Position numbers and translations under genes: made by a program
The notes under the pieces: generated by a model
Told to the model about the DNA's origin: nothing
What the model saw: only the letters and a program-made list of their open reading frames with translations
Database searches by the model: none
DNA from: Scatomorpha merdigallinarum
GTDB lineage: Bacteria > Bacillota > Clostridia > Oscillospirales > Oscillospiraceae
Length of the DNA stretch: 64,000 bases
Direction of reading: 5' to 3'
NCBI GenBank assembly: GCA_018710885.1
Contig: DVJA01000043.1
Coordinates: 14,411-78,410 of the forward strand
In this document: one piece after another, positions 55,287 through 64,000 of the stretch
Numbering within the stretch: position 1 is the stretch's first letter
Layout of the letters: each line of letters starts with the position of its first letter

Positions 55287-56876
55287 TTATAGCTGGGCAA
55301 AGCGTTTCGCACCGCCGCGGCCGAGGTAGAGGTACATTGCCGCGCAGGCAGCGGCCAGGGCCACGGCACAGATGCACATGTAGGGAACCATGCCGATGAC
55401 GTTATCGAGCAGCACCACGTACAGCGCGACCAGTGCCGCCAGCACGCCCCAGGATGCAAACATTGTAATCATGACGGCCATGGAGTTCTTGATAACCGCC
55501 GTCTCGTTTATGTAGTCGAACTTGGGGAAGCGCAGGTTCACCACCACGCCCAGCAGCGCGCCGAAGAGCGTCATGAGCGCGGGGATGACAATTACCAGCG
55601 CGCACTCCAGCGGCGTCATCGTCAGCGCGAGGATGCAGCAGACGGAGGCGATGAGCGTGACCGGCAGGGCGACGGCAACGTGCGTTTTCACTTTACTCAT
55701 AAGTATCACTCTGGGCGTCACGGGCAGGCTCTTGAGCAGCCAGAGCGTCTTGCCCTCAAGTGAGATGCTGGGCGCACTTATGACATCCGTGCCGCAGAGG
55801 AAGCACAGTGCCATGACCATCAAAGCGCTCGTCCAGCCCTCAGGCAGGAGGGTGAGCACGGCAGACACGGTGTCGCGGTAGATTATCAGAGCGACGGCCG
55901 CAGCTATGGTGAGGATGGAGCCCATAGAGGCGTTGAGTATGTACATGCCGTTGGAGCCGAAGTGGGCGAGCTCCTTCTTGAAGAGCGCTGAAGAGGCGCT
56001 GCTGACGGCGAGGCGGCGCTCACGGTAGACGAGCTTTTTCGCCGCCGGCCGGCGCGTCGTGACGGAGAGGAAGCCGGCCGAGAGTATGACGTAGACAATG
56101 GCGAAGGGGATGATGCAGCACAGCGCGAAACCGCCCATAGCGAGCAAGTCTCCCGCTGCTGCCGCCTGCCCGAAGGCGTAGATGGGATAGACCGCGCTCA
56201 TGCCGCCTGCCAGCGCGGCGCCGTTGGCAACCAGCTCGTTGAGCAGGTTGCTGAAGTTCATGTAAATGTAGAAGTATGCCGCCAGGAAGATGAGGTAGAG
56301 CGCCATTGTGATGATGGTCTTGTTGCGCATACGGGAGCTGACGGCGGCGAGTATCCACGCGATGAGGCAGGTGAAGGTCAGCACGAGAAGGGGCAGCAGT
56401 ATCAGACACACAACAAAGCCCACCAGACCGGTGGCGCTGAAGCCTACATTCATGCCCCAGACTATACCCACAGGTATGAGCATAACGAGCTCGAGCGCGT
56501 AGTTGAGCACGAGCAGCGTGGCCATGCGGGAGCCGAGTATGAGCCTCGGCGGTATCGGCATGGCCAGCAGCAGCTCGTTGTCGCGAGCGTTAAAGAGTTG
56601 CTGCTGCGCGGTGAATACGCTGCCTATGAAGCTCAGCGCAAAGGCTGAAAGCGCGCCAATGGCGAAGTAGAACCAATCGAGGCCGGCCTCGTGCAGCGGG
56701 GCGGCCAGCATGTCGAACATCATGCCGCAGGCGAAGGCTATGAGGCCCACGCCGATGAGAATGATGACCAGTACGATGCCGGTAGAGACGCGCGAGGTAT
56801 TCTGCGTGCCCTTGGATGAGCGCGTCAGAGAGGCCAGCACGCTTGAGAGCTGGGTCCTGAGCAGGGCTTTTAACAT
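55287..56876 (-). CDS. ABC transporter permease (PF16949-type)
   Basis: 529 residues with about 12-14 helices. The cytoplasmic loop QQQLFNARDNELLLAMPIPP is characteristic of this group of large two-half ABC-2 permeases, and a similar loop (EGKTLWLLKSLPVTPR) recurs in the second half. It is encoded 3 nt after the ATPase gene. It is likely an exporter; the substrate is unknown. Confidence 0.85.
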   Translation of the reverse strand: MLKALLRTQLSSVLASLTRSSKGTQNTSRVSTGIVLVIILIGVGLIAFACGMMFDMLAAPLHEAGLDWFYFAIGALSAFALSFIGSVFTAQQQLFNARDNELLLAMPIPPRLILGSRMATLLVLNYALELVMLIPVGIVWGMNVGFSATGLVGFVVCLILLPLLVLTFTCLIAWILAAVSSRMRNKTIITMALYLIFLAAYFYIYMNFSNLLNELVANGAALAGGMSAVYPIYAFGQAAAAGDLLAMGGFALCCIIPFAIVYVILSAGFLSVTTRRPAAKKLVYRERRLAVSSASSALFKKELAHFGSNGMYILNASMGSILTIAAAVALIIYRDTVSAVLTLLPEGWTSALMVMALCFLCGTDVISAPSISLEGKTLWLLKSLPVTPRVILMSKVKTHVAVALPVTLIASVCCILALTMTPLECALVIVIPALMTLFGALLGVVVNLRFPKFDYINETAVIKNSMAVMITMFASWGVLAALVALYVVLLDNVIGMVPYMCICAVALAAACAAMYLYLGRGGAKRFAQL

Positions 56877-56879
56877 GGC

Positions 56880-57587
56880 TTACTCCTCCTCCAGCTCGAG
56901 GAACACGTCCTCCAGAGAGTCGTCGCCGCGCACCTCGTCCATAGTTCCGGCCTTGATGAGCTTGCCGCCCTTGATTATGGCCACCATGTCGCAGAGTTTC
57001 TCCGCAACCTCGAGCACGTGCGTGGAGAAGAATATCGCGCCGCCGGCGTCGCAGTGCTCGCGCATGATGCCCTTGAGCTTGTGCGTGGCCACGGGGTCGA
57101 GGCCGACGAAGGGCTCGTCCATGATGATGAGTTTCGGCGAGTGTACCAGCGCGGAGATGATGGCCAGCTTCTGCTTCATGCCGTGGGAGTAGGCGCTTAT
57201 CGGCTCGGCGAGGTCGCCCGTGAGCTCGAAGAGGTCGGCATAGCGGTGTATGCGCTCCTGGCGCTCTGCCTGCGGCACGCTGAAGATGTCACAGATGAAG
57301 TTCAGGTACTTGATGCCGGAGAGGAAATCGTATAGGTCGGGGTTGTCCGGTATGTACGAGAGCACGCGCTTGCACTCCAGCGGCTGGGTCTTGACGCTCT
57401 TGCCGTCTATGTAGATTTCTCCCTCGTCAAAGCTCATGATGCCGCAGCAGGCCTTGATGGTCGTAGTCTTGCCCGCGCCGTTGTGGCCGATGAAGCCGTA
57501 GATCTGGCCGGGCTCGATGTGGAGAGTGAGGTCGTCTACGGCCTTCTTGCTGCCGTAGGTTTTTGTCAGGTGTTCTATTCGGAGCAT
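56880..57587 (-). CDS. ABC transporter ATP-binding protein
   Basis: 235 residues. Walker A GHNGAGKTT, signature AYSHGMKQKLAI (YSHGM form), Walker B KLIIMDEPFVGLDP and the H-loop STHVLE. The short CcmA/YxlF-like type. The ATG at 57587 follows AAGGAGGGC. It pairs with the permease at 55287. The 130 bases before it hold no gene. Confidence 0.92.
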   Translation of the reverse strand: MLRIEHLTKTYGSKKAVDDLTLHIEPGQIYGFIGHNGAGKTTTIKACCGIMSFDEGEIYIDGKSVKTQPLECKRVLSYIPDNPDLYDFLSGIKYLNFICDIFSVPQAERQERIHRYADLFELTGDLAEPISAYSHGMKQKLAIISALVHSPKLIIMDEPFVGLDPVATHKLKGIMREHCDAGGAIFFSTHVLEVAEKLCDMVAIIKGGKLIKAGTMDEVRGDDSLEDVFLELEEE

Positions 57588-57718
57588 GGGTATGCCCTCC
57601 TTATTTAATTGACGGCAAACGCGCGCCGCCGGAATCTCGGTAGGGAAATGTGTTCCGCACGCAGGCGTGAGCATACATGCCTGCGGCGACAGTGTGCTGC
57701 GTAATTTTCAACATTTTA

Positions 57719-58144
57719 TCAATTCTGTGGTATTTTGTCTGCCAGCTCGCCGTAGAACTCGCGCGTGGTGTCCTGGTCGTTCAAACTGAACAGCCAGCTC
57801 TCGCCGCTCTTGTCCGTAACGGCAATGAAGGGTGGTTCGCTCTGGTTGAGGCTTATCGTACAAGTGCCGTAGCCGTCAACCCTGTACGTCCCCTCGGAGA
57901 GGAAGAAAACCCCGATGCCGCTCACCTTGTTCAGGGAGGGGAGCGAGTCCAGCAGCTCGACGGACGCCACGTCTCCGAGCGGCACGTCAAAGCTGGTGAA
58001 CAGATGCTTGAAGCGCAGCGTATCTCCGTCTATCTCCGCATGCCTCGGCGTGAAAATTGCGAAGAGTATGAAGGCTGCAATCAAAAGGATGAGTACGGCC
58101 GCGAAGATTACCCGCCAGTTCAAATCCAGTTTGCGTTCTTTCAT
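57719..58144 (-). CDS. Single-pass membrane protein with PH-like domain
   Basis: 141 residues. Anchor at about 13-32 (VIFAAVLILLIAAFILFAIF), then a beta-rich outside or inside domain whose sequence (IDGDTLRFKHLFTSFDVPLG, VASVELLDSLP, ISLNQSEPPFIAVT) is clearly the same as the C-terminal domain of the protein encoded at 58529. Bacterial PH-like domains of this sort have no known ligand. The ATG at 58144 follows GGAGGGG. Confidence 0.75.
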   Translation of the reverse strand: MKERKLDLNWRVIFAAVLILLIAAFILFAIFTPRHAEIDGDTLRFKHLFTSFDVPLGDVASVELLDSLPSLNKVSGIGVFFLSEGTYRVDGYGTCTISLNQSEPPFIAVTDKSGESWLFSLNDQDTTREFYGELADKIPQN

Positions 58145-58193
58145 GAAAACCCCTCCTGTCATCCTGTATTTAGAGTCCTGCGGCTGCAAGCGG

Positions 58194-58532
58194 TCACTTT
58201 TTGTACTTGGCGAACGCCTTTTCGGCGTCAAAGTGTACGTCCCTGAGGAAGAGTACCAGCCAGACCACGAACGCGGCTATGGCAAGGCCTTGCGAGACGA
58301 GCAGCGAGAGCGCGGCTCCGACGGCGAAGACCGCAGCCCAGATAAAGAAGTTGTTGCGCTGGTCGCGCCACATGCGTTCCGTGTCGTAGAGCGCGCGCTT
58401 TTCCGGCGGCAGCGAGCCAAAGCCGCTGATGAGCCGGACGCCCCTTTCGCGGAGCGCGGAGAATATCGCGCCCAGCAGCAGGAAGAGCGCGCAGAACACT
58501 CCGCAGCTTATGGCGCCCACATTGACATTCAT
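58194..58532 (-). CDS. DUF3784 membrane protein
   Basis: 112 residues: helix at about 8-27, a soluble loop LRERGVRLISGFGSLPPEKR (the DUF3784 signature), and two more helices at about 62-100. It overlaps the preceding DUF1648-like gene at ATGA. The family is common in Firmicutes and uncharacterised. Confidence 0.8.
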   Translation of the reverse strand: MNVNVGAISCGVFCALFLLLGAIFSALRERGVRLISGFGSLPPEKRALYDTERMWRDQRNNFFIWAAVFAVGAALSLLVSQGLAIAAFVVWLVLFLRDVHFDAEKAFAKYKK

Positions 58533-59896
58533 GCCACCGCCTCCAATATCTCCTCATAGAACGCCGCGGTCTCCTCCGGCGTCTCGAGCGAGAAAATCCG
58601 CGCCGTGTCCGTCGTCGTTATCGCTATGAACGGCGGTTCCTGCGGGTTGAGGCTGATGCGCACGTTTTCGTAGCCCTCGACGGTGAAACGGCCCTCGAGC
58701 AGGGTGCTCATACCCGTGCCGGCTATCCTCCGGGCCTCGGGCAGTTCATCCAGCAGTTCCACGCTCTCAATGTCGTCCAGCGCTATCTCATACTTCTCGG
58801 AGAAATGCTGGAAGTAGAGCGTGCCGTCCTCTATATACCCCTCGCGCGGCGCGTCGAAGCCCGCGGCCATCGTAAGGCCGAACACGGCGAGGCCGATGAG
58901 CAGCACGGCGGTGCCTATGATGATGAGTTTACCGGCCGGGCGGCCGACGTTGACGCCCATGCCGGAGCCGGTGCGGTCGTTGATGAAGAGATGCCGGTCG
59001 CCGGGGTTGTTGTAGAAGAGCCCCCAGAGCCAGAGGTCGTCCTCGTCCACATAGCCGCTGCGCTCTCCGGCGGTCAACCGCTCCTGCGCGTGCCGGACGG
59101 CGAACTCGGTTGCCATGCAGAACCCGATCAGAGCCGCCATGAACACTACGGAGACTATCATGGTCCACATGTCGTTGTCACGCAGCAGCCAGAACGCGAG
59201 CGAGAAGAACACGGTCATGTATGTAGTGCCCAGCAGCATCTTGAACCAGTTGTAGCGCCGCACACGGGTGAGCGTTGCGTTCAAGTCGCTGTCGTCACCG
59301 GCGACGTCGCCGCGCTGGCGATAGATGAGCGGGTAGAGCAGCAGGCACACTATACCCACTACCGCGAACGAGGCCGAGAAGATGAGCCCTCCCAGCCGCT
59401 CGCCCTCGCCCACGTCGGTGGTCAGGGCCAGGATGCCCGGCACAAGCGCAATTATTATCGGCGGCACGAAGAGCCAGCGCTTCACCGGCCTGGGCGGCTC
59501 GGCGGCGGCCTTCAAATCTATCACCATGCCGCCGGAGTAGGGCGTGGCCCAGTCCTCGGCCGCCTTGAGGGCGCGCAGCTTTTTATTCGCGCGGGCGTAG
59601 ATTATATACGGCCCGAGGATCATCGGAATAAACATCACGCACATTACGCCGATCGCCATGCCTTCGCCGCCAAAGAAATGCAGCGGCAGCCAGGCGGCAG
59701 TCTCTATAAGAACCCAAAGCCACTCCGCGCGCTTAAACCGGCGCAGGATGTCCAGCACCCGCGCGTCGTGCTGCGCGGTATAGGGCAGGGTTACGCCGAG
59801 GATGATGCCCTTCTTCGGCTTCGCTTCGTTGCACATCATAACCGCCATTATGGGCACAACCGACCAGATAAGCACGAAAAACAGCAGCTTAAGCAC
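58529..59896 (-). CDS. DUF1648-like membrane protein with C-terminal PH-like domain
   Basis: About 455 residues with eight or more helices. The N-terminal part (IILGVTLPYTAQHDARVLDI, then helices) is of the DUF1648/DUF5808 type found with GntR regulators and SdpI-like proteins; the last 110 residues repeat the PH-like domain of the gene at 57719. The best start is the GTG at 59896, 8 nt behind AGGAAGGGGG and overlapping the GntR stop; an ATG at 59917 is possible. Confidence 0.75.
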   Translation of the reverse strand: MLKLLFFVLIWSVVPIMAVMMCNEAKPKKGIILGVTLPYTAQHDARVLDILRRFKRAEWLWVLIETAAWLPLHFFGGEGMAIGVMCVMFIPMILGPYIIYARANKKLRALKAAEDWATPYSGGMVIDLKAAAEPPRPVKRWLFVPPIIIALVPGILALTTDVGEGERLGGLIFSASFAVVGIVCLLLYPLIYRQRGDVAGDDSDLNATLTRVRRYNWFKMLLGTTYMTVFFSLAFWLLRDNDMWTMIVSVVFMAALIGFCMATEFAVRHAQERLTAGERSGYVDEDDLWLWGLFYNNPGDRHLFINDRTGSGMGVNVGRPAGKLIIIGTAVLLIGLAVFGLTMAAGFDAPREGYIEDGTLYFQHFSEKYEIALDDIESVELLDELPEARRIAGTGMSTLLEGRFTVEGYENVRISLNPQEPPFIAITTTDTARIFSLETPEETAAFYEEILEAVA

Positions 59897-60269
59897 CGCC
59901 GCCGCCCCCTTCCTCATAGATATCCCGGCAGAGCGCGACAAACTCGTCCTCGCCCATGCCCGCCAGACGCGCCTCGGCGGCAATTACGCGCAGCGCGTCC
60001 ATATAGCGCTCGCTAAGGGCCCCGGCCCCCGGTGAGCCGGTCACGACGGTACCGCCACGGCGGTCCGTCGTGATGTAACCCTGCTGCTTCAGAAGGCCGT
60101 AAGCCTTGTTGACGGTCATCATGTTCACGCCGCTCTGTTCGGCGAGCGCGCGTATCGTCGGCAGTTTCTCGCCCGGCGCGAGCTCGCCCGAGGCGATGCC
60201 GAGCACAATCTGGTTGCGTATCTGCATGTAGATGGGTACGCGCGAGGACATATCCAGCTTGAGCAGCAT
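59889..60269 (-). CDS. GntR-family regulator, YtrA subfamily
   Basis: 126 residues. Winged helix VPIYMQIRNQIVLGIASGEL, LPTIRALAEQSGVNMMTVNKAYGLL and GGTVVTGSP wing, plus a short two-helix tail. The ATG at 60269 follows AGGAGGTGG. It heads the leftward set of DUF1648, DUF3784 and PH-like genes and probably represses it. Confidence 0.9.
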   Translation of the reverse strand: MLLKLDMSSRVPIYMQIRNQIVLGIASGELAPGEKLPTIRALAEQSGVNMMTVNKAYGLLKQQGYITTDRRGGTVVTGSPGAGALSERYMDALRVIAAEARLAGMGEDEFVALCRDIYEEGGGGGA

Positions 60270-60385
60270 GACAACCACCTCCTTTTGTATTATTTATTAT
60301 AATGCAAATAAGACAAAAGTCAAGAGAAATCGCGCTTGCCGTTCTCGACAGTTTTTGTTATATTTTAAAGTAAGGTGGTGATAAA

Positions 60386-60940
60386 ATGTCGAGCGAGGCG
60401 ACAAAGTACGCCCTGGCGCGGGCGATGGAGGAGTGCATGCGCACCCAGAGTGTGGACAACATCACGGTAACTGAGCTTGTGCGCCGCTGCGGCGTGGCGC
60501 GGCAGACGTTTTACCGCAACTTTCTGGACAAGTACGACCTCATAAACTGGTATTTCGGCAAGCTGCTTGAGCGCAGCTTTGAGCACATGGGCTCGGGCCG
60601 GACGGTGCGCGAGGGGTTGGAGCTCAAGTTTGAGTACATCCGGGCCGAGCGGGTGTTTTTTGCCGCGGCGTTCCGCGCAGACGGCACGAACTCGCTCAAG
60701 GAGCACGACGCGCAGGCCATCCTGGACTTCTACACCCGGCTCATTGAGCGCAAGACCGGCGCGGCGCCGGAGGGGGAGACGGCCTTCCTCTTGGAGCTCT
60801 ACTGCCGGGGCAGCGTGTCCATGACGGTGAAGTGGGTGCTCTCGGGCATGCGCACGTCGAGCGCGGAGCTTGCGCGCTATATGACGGACGCCCTGCCGGG
60901 GCCGCTGCGGGAGCTTTTTACAAGGATAGATCTCTTATAG
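60386..60940 (+). CDS. TetR-family regulator, DhaS-like
   Basis: 184 residues. Helix-turn-helix at about 8-50 (NITVTELVRRCGVARQTFYRNFLDKYDLINWYF), then the helical TetR_C_8-type domain found in dihydroxyacetone-kinase regulators. AAGGTGGTG precedes the ATG. No dha genes are nearby; the targets are unknown, although the secreted repeat protein immediately downstream is a candidate. Confidence 0.9.
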   Translation: MSSEATKYALARAMEECMRTQSVDNITVTELVRRCGVARQTFYRNFLDKYDLINWYFGKLLERSFEHMGSGRTVREGLELKFEYIRAERVFFAAAFRADGTNSLKEHDAQAILDFYTRLIERKTGAAPEGETAFLLELYCRGSVSMTVKWVLSGMRTSSAELARYMTDALPGPLRELFTRIDLL

Positions 60941-60969
60941 CTTTTTGTTACAATTTTGTAACTCTCTTA

Positions 60970-60998
60970 TTGACAATTTGAAACTATTGTGTTACGAT
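60970..60998 (+). promoter_or_regulatory. Promoter of the secreted repeat protein
   Basis: TTGACA, 17 nt, TACGAT, about 100 nt before the start codon. Confidence 0.7.
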
Positions 60999-61058
60999 AT
61001 GTAACGTTACATGGAAACGGCACTAGTGCCGTTCTAGCTTCATCTTAAAATGAAGCTA
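60999..61058. promoter_or_regulatory. Palindrome and two hairpins in the leader of the secreted repeat protein
   Basis: ATGTAACGTTACAT (60999-61012) is a perfect palindrome directly after the -10 box, well placed as a TetR-type operator. Then come AACGGCACTAGTGCCGTT (61016-61033, fully palindromic) and TAGCTTCAT/ATGAAGCTA (61035-61058), which would be two consecutive hairpins in the mRNA leader. Neither has a T run, so control of stability or initiation is more likely than termination. Confidence 0.65.
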
Positions 61059-61097
61059 AAAACTTTTGGGATATTATGTTTAGAAAGGGGAATAAGT

Positions 61098-64000
61098 ATG
61101 AAAAAACGCATACTTTCCGCACTGTTAGCACTGTGCATGGTCTTTGCACTGGGCACAGTAGGAGCAATGGCTGAGGGGCCGGGGGCAGAGACGCATCCCT
61201 CGACTACCAAGACTATTTATGTAAATGAAGGCGGCGTGGAAAATGGCGCTACTCCGGATACAGAAAAACCAACTTTTAAGTACCTAAGGGGTGCAATAAA
61301 CTATGCAACCCCCGGTGACACCATTATAATTGAGTATGATCTCGATGCGGCTAATGGAGCTGCCTTGAGTGATAGTAATGCGTATGGGGTTTATACCATA
61401 AATAAGGATCTCACTATTCAGGGAGCGGGCGACGGCATTACCATTACGGCCTCGGGATCAGACATACAAAATCGTGATATTCATGTTTTTAACATCACTA
61501 GTGGCAAGGTAACTATTGAAAATATTACCATTGAGGGCGTGAAGGCTAGCCATTACATAAAGCACGGTATTCATGTCTACGACAACGCAGACGTTACCCT
61601 TAAAGACGTGACCGTCAACAACTGCTACGGCTACGGCCTTGTTGTCAACAACGGTGGCTCGGTCGAGGCGACTGACTTCTCTGCCACCGGCAACGGCTGG
61701 GGCGGCGTAAACGTTGACGCCAAGAGCAACAAAGCCAGCCTGACCATGACTGATAGCACCGTGACTGGTAATGGATCTGAAAAGGACGTTTCTGTTGTTC
61801 TGGACAGCAAAACTGGTGGCGAGAACACCGTTGAACTTGTTGGCGGCACTTACAACAAGGTTATGACCAACACTCAGGATGAAAAAGGCGAGGAACGTAG
61901 CGTCGGAACCAGCGACGTTACTATTTCCAAAAGCAAAATTGATAATCTTTCCCTTAATGGCACGGGCACTGACAAAGTGCAGATAAAGGATAACGCCACT
62001 GTCGGCACTATTACCGGCAGCAACAACCAATCTGGATCTAGGGTAAGCGTAACCGAGTCCACTGTTACGAGCGCACCGGCTAGCCTTGGATTTACGCTTA
62101 CATACGTCAACGCCAATGTCGGTGACAAAACCGGCGTCACGTCTGATGGTATAGTTGCCACTATAGACGGTGAGGGATATGAGACCCTCAAGGCTGCTCT
62201 TGAGGAGGCAAACAAGGCAACCGGTGACGAGCCTGTTGTGATTGAACTTTTGGGTAATGATTCGTCACTTGGCCAGATTAATATGACGCTCAAGCAGGAC
62301 ATTCAGATTAATGGCGGTGGACATACTGTTACTGTTTCCCCTGCTAATATCACCAGCACCACTAAGGCGTTTACTCTTCAGGGTGCCACTCTTACCCTTA
62401 ACAATGTTAAGATGAACATAAGCGGCACTCAGAGTTCGAATAACACCGGATATGATGGCACCGCTTTTGATGTTCAGAACAACGGCTCCGAGCTCAAGCT
62501 GATAGGTGGAACAAAGCTTACGCTGGATGAACTCGAGAGTGCCATTGTGTTTACAACAAAAGTTTCTAGCGCCGAAAATATGGGCAAAATCACCATGGAC
62601 GGCGATTCCACGCTGACGATTACTACCATTGACGGCAACGTCTCCAATGGCGGTGTGTGGAACATCAATGGCTCCGACATTACGGTTAATGGCTGCGGTA
62701 GCCACGCTCTCAGCACTGAGAAATTTACTGCTAGCGGCGATTCCAAGATAAGTGTCACCGATGCGGGCATGTTTGCCCTCTATGGCACTGTGATTGACCT
62801 TCGGGACAGCACAGAGCTGACCGTTACGAACTGCGGAAGCAAAATAGACGGTACCTTGGGCAGCAGCGAGCCTACTTATAAGTACCAGTCTCCTGTGCAG
62901 ATTAAATCTACTGGCACGATAATTGGCACTCCGTCTATGACCGTCGCTGAGAATGCACAGGTGACCGTTACCGGAACAAAAGACGGAAACGATACTATCT
63001 TTGTGCCTGACAACGCGACTTATGAGAGCGCTAGTGCAGATGTCAGTGCAACGATAAAGACAAAAGAAGTTGGCGAAGATGAGACCCCGAGCATCTTTGT
63101 CGTCAATTATGTTGTCAATGGCAATGTTGTTTATACCGAAAGCACTAACAATTCCAGCTATAAGATATCCGATCCGAGTGAAGTAAACGCTGAAACTACG
63201 AATTTTGATTGCTGGCTTGTGGGTACTGAGAAGCATGCGCCGGGTACTACTATCACACTGACAGCAAGCACAACTGATTTCACCGCTAAGTACAGCGAGC
63301 CCGTGGTTCCTGAACCGGACAAGTACAGCATTAACCTGGTAATTAACAACGGCGAGGGCGGCAGCGCCAGCGTCAACAAGAATATTGCTGCTAAGGGAGA
63401 GAAAGTAACCGTCTCTGTAAGCACTAAGACAGGCTATATTTCTGGAGTAAGAGTTGTAACAGCTAGTGGCACACCGGTTACCATGTCTGACACCAGCTTC
63501 ACTATGCCTGACGAGAGCGTCACCGTTACTGTGACCTTCACCGCTACCACCACCCCGCCGGAGGAGACTACTGAATACGATATCCACGTTCTTTCTGCAA
63601 ATTACGGGTATGTAAGCGCTGAGAGTACCGCTGCCCAGGGCGAGACTGTTTACATCTCCATCTACCCGAACAACGGCTATGTACTCAACACTCTTAGGGT
63701 GTACAGGGGCAATAATATTACTGTAAGCACCTATCAGGTGAGCGACACTGTTTACCGCTTCACGATGCCCGCCGAGGACGTCACCATAGTTCCCACCTTC
63801 AAGCTCGACAACGAGTTTGACATCAACCTCAGTTACAACCGCAACTATGGCAGTGTAACGGCCCGCGTTGATGGCGACGTCACTTATGTTGCTCAGGAGT
63901 ACGACAGGGTCTACATCTACACCGAGCCCAACAAGGGTTACATGGTTAAGGACGTCACCGTCTCCATTGACGCTTGGGACGAGGTCGAGGTGGAGCTCGA
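61098..64000 (+). CDS. Large secreted beta-helix and InlB-like repeat protein (3' end outside window)
   Basis: 967 codons are visible without a stop. Signal peptide KKRILSALLALCMVFALGTVGAMA. Residues about 35-640 are a right-handed parallel beta-helix: many N/G/T/S-rich strands such as FNITSGKVTIENITIEGVK and LTLNNVKMNISG. From about 745 there are three divergent InlB B-repeat-like units (about 745-815, 830-900 and 912-967), each ending in a TMPDESVTVTVTF or TMPAEDVTIVPTF type strand. Base composition is visibly more AT-rich than in the flanking genes. It is probably a surface adhesin or glycan-binding protein. Confidence 0.85.
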   Translation, partial: MKKRILSALLALCMVFALGTVGAMAEGPGAETHPSTTKTIYVNEGGVENGATPDTEKPTFKYLRGAINYATPGDTIIIEYDLDAANGAALSDSNAYGVYTINKDLTIQGAGDGITITASGSDIQNRDIHVFNITSGKVTIENITIEGVKASHYIKHGIHVYDNADVTLKDVTVNNCYGYGLVVNNGGSVEATDFSATGNGWGGVNVDAKSNKASLTMTDSTVTGNGSEKDVSVVLDSKTGGENTVELVGGTYNKVMTNTQDEKGEERSVGTSDVTISKSKIDNLSLNGTGTDKVQIKDNATVGTITGSNNQSGSRVSVTESTVTSAPASLGFTLTYVNANVGDKTGVTSDGIVATIDGEGYETLKAALEEANKATGDEPVVIELLGNDSSLGQINMTLKQDIQINGGGHTVTVSPANITSTTKAFTLQGATLTLNNVKMNISGTQSSNNTGYDGTAFDVQNNGSELKLIGGTKLTLDELESAIVFTTKVSSAENMGKITMDGDSTLTITTIDGNVSNGGVWNINGSDITVNGCGSHALSTEKFTASGDSKISVTDAGMFALYGTVIDLRDSTELTVTNCGSKIDGTLGSSEPTYKYQSPVQIKSTGTIIGTPSMTVAENAQVTVTGTKDGNDTIFVPDNATYESASADVSATIKTKEVGEDETPSIFVVNYVVNGNVVYTESTNNSSYKISDPSEVNAETTNFDCWLVGTEKHAPGTTITLTASTTDFTAKYSEPVVPEPDKYSINLVINNGEGGSASVNKNIAAKGEKVTVSVSTKTGYISGVRVVTASGTPVTMSDTSFTMPDESVTVTVTFTATTTPPEETTEYDIHVLSANYGYVSAESTAAQGETVYISIYPNNGYVLNTLRVYRGNNITVSTYQVSDTVYRFTMPAEDVTIVPTFKLDNEFDINLSYNRNYGSVTARVDGDVTYVAQEYDRVYIYTEPNKGYMVKDVTVSIDAWDEVEVEL

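Noticed and set aside
53923..55377. 484-codon open frame on the minus strand
   Set aside because: It is antisense to the alpha and beta subunits of the oxidoreductase, has no ribosome site and no recognisable domain.

Overview
The window looks like chromosome of a GC-rich, spore-forming Firmicute of class Clostridia, probably an Oscillospiraceae-like gut lineage. The evidence is a complete spoIIAA-spoIIAB-sigF operon, a yabP-yabQ-divIC-yabR sporulation/division cluster, a T-box leader ahead of cysE-cysS, strong Shine-Dalgarno sequences (GGAGG-type) and many small GntR, XRE and TetR regulators. No rRNA, tRNA, CRISPR array, transposase or phage structural gene was recognised. ATA is unusually frequent as an isoleucine codon for such a GC-rich sequence.

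Layout. 0-4 kb: tail of a TetR regulator, then a leftward operon of membrane proteins headed by a DUF2975/XRE pair, with one frameshifted member. 4.2-5.7 kb: the sigma-F operon. 5.7-9.6 kb: small regulators (one broken by two in-frame TGA codons), a thioesterase and a sensor-like membrane protein with a very long acidic linker. 9.8-13.6 kb: proline-tRNA ligase and the yabP/yabQ/divIC/yabR cluster. 14.2-16.7 kb: a GntR-ABC transporter operon with a visible operator. 17-23 kb: nitroreductase, HAD hydrolase, UvrA2-like ATPase, alpha/beta hydrolase, acetyltransferase and a frameshifted DUF308 gene. 23.2-25.7 kb: cysE-cysS under a cysteine T-box (specifier UGC).

26.6-40.8 kb is the most interesting block. 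A membrane-bound GGDEF protein diverges from a rightward run of soluble GGDEF protein, VTC-type polymerase, DUF4956 membrane protein, CotH-type kinase, membrane-anchored GH-A-like glycosidase, HEAT-repeat protein, processive family-2 glycosyltransferase, EAL protein and response-regulator/HD-GYP protein. It carries proteins to make, sense and degrade cyclic di-GMP next to proteins expected to make, trim and perhaps phosphorylate an extracellular polysaccharide. A 19-bp perfect palindrome inside a larger inverted repeat separates the first GGDEF gene from the polymerase gene.

40.8-47.4 kb: a cyclase-family hydrolase, a previously hidden 27-residue holin-like toxin gene with a convergent antisense promoter (a candidate type I toxin-antitoxin pair), two lipoproteins, an EF-G paralogue and an Fe-S aldo/keto reductase. 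47.5-52.2 kb: a catalytically degenerate P-type-ATPase-like protein, RlmB, an IclR regulator and an acetyltransferase. 52.3-55.2 kb: a four-subunit 2-oxoacid:ferredoxin oxidoreductase operon divergent from the IclR operon. 55.3-60.3 kb: an ABC exporter and a GntR-led set of small membrane/PH-like proteins. 60.4-64 kb: a TetR regulator and the start of a large secreted beta-helix/InlB-like repeat protein that runs off the window.
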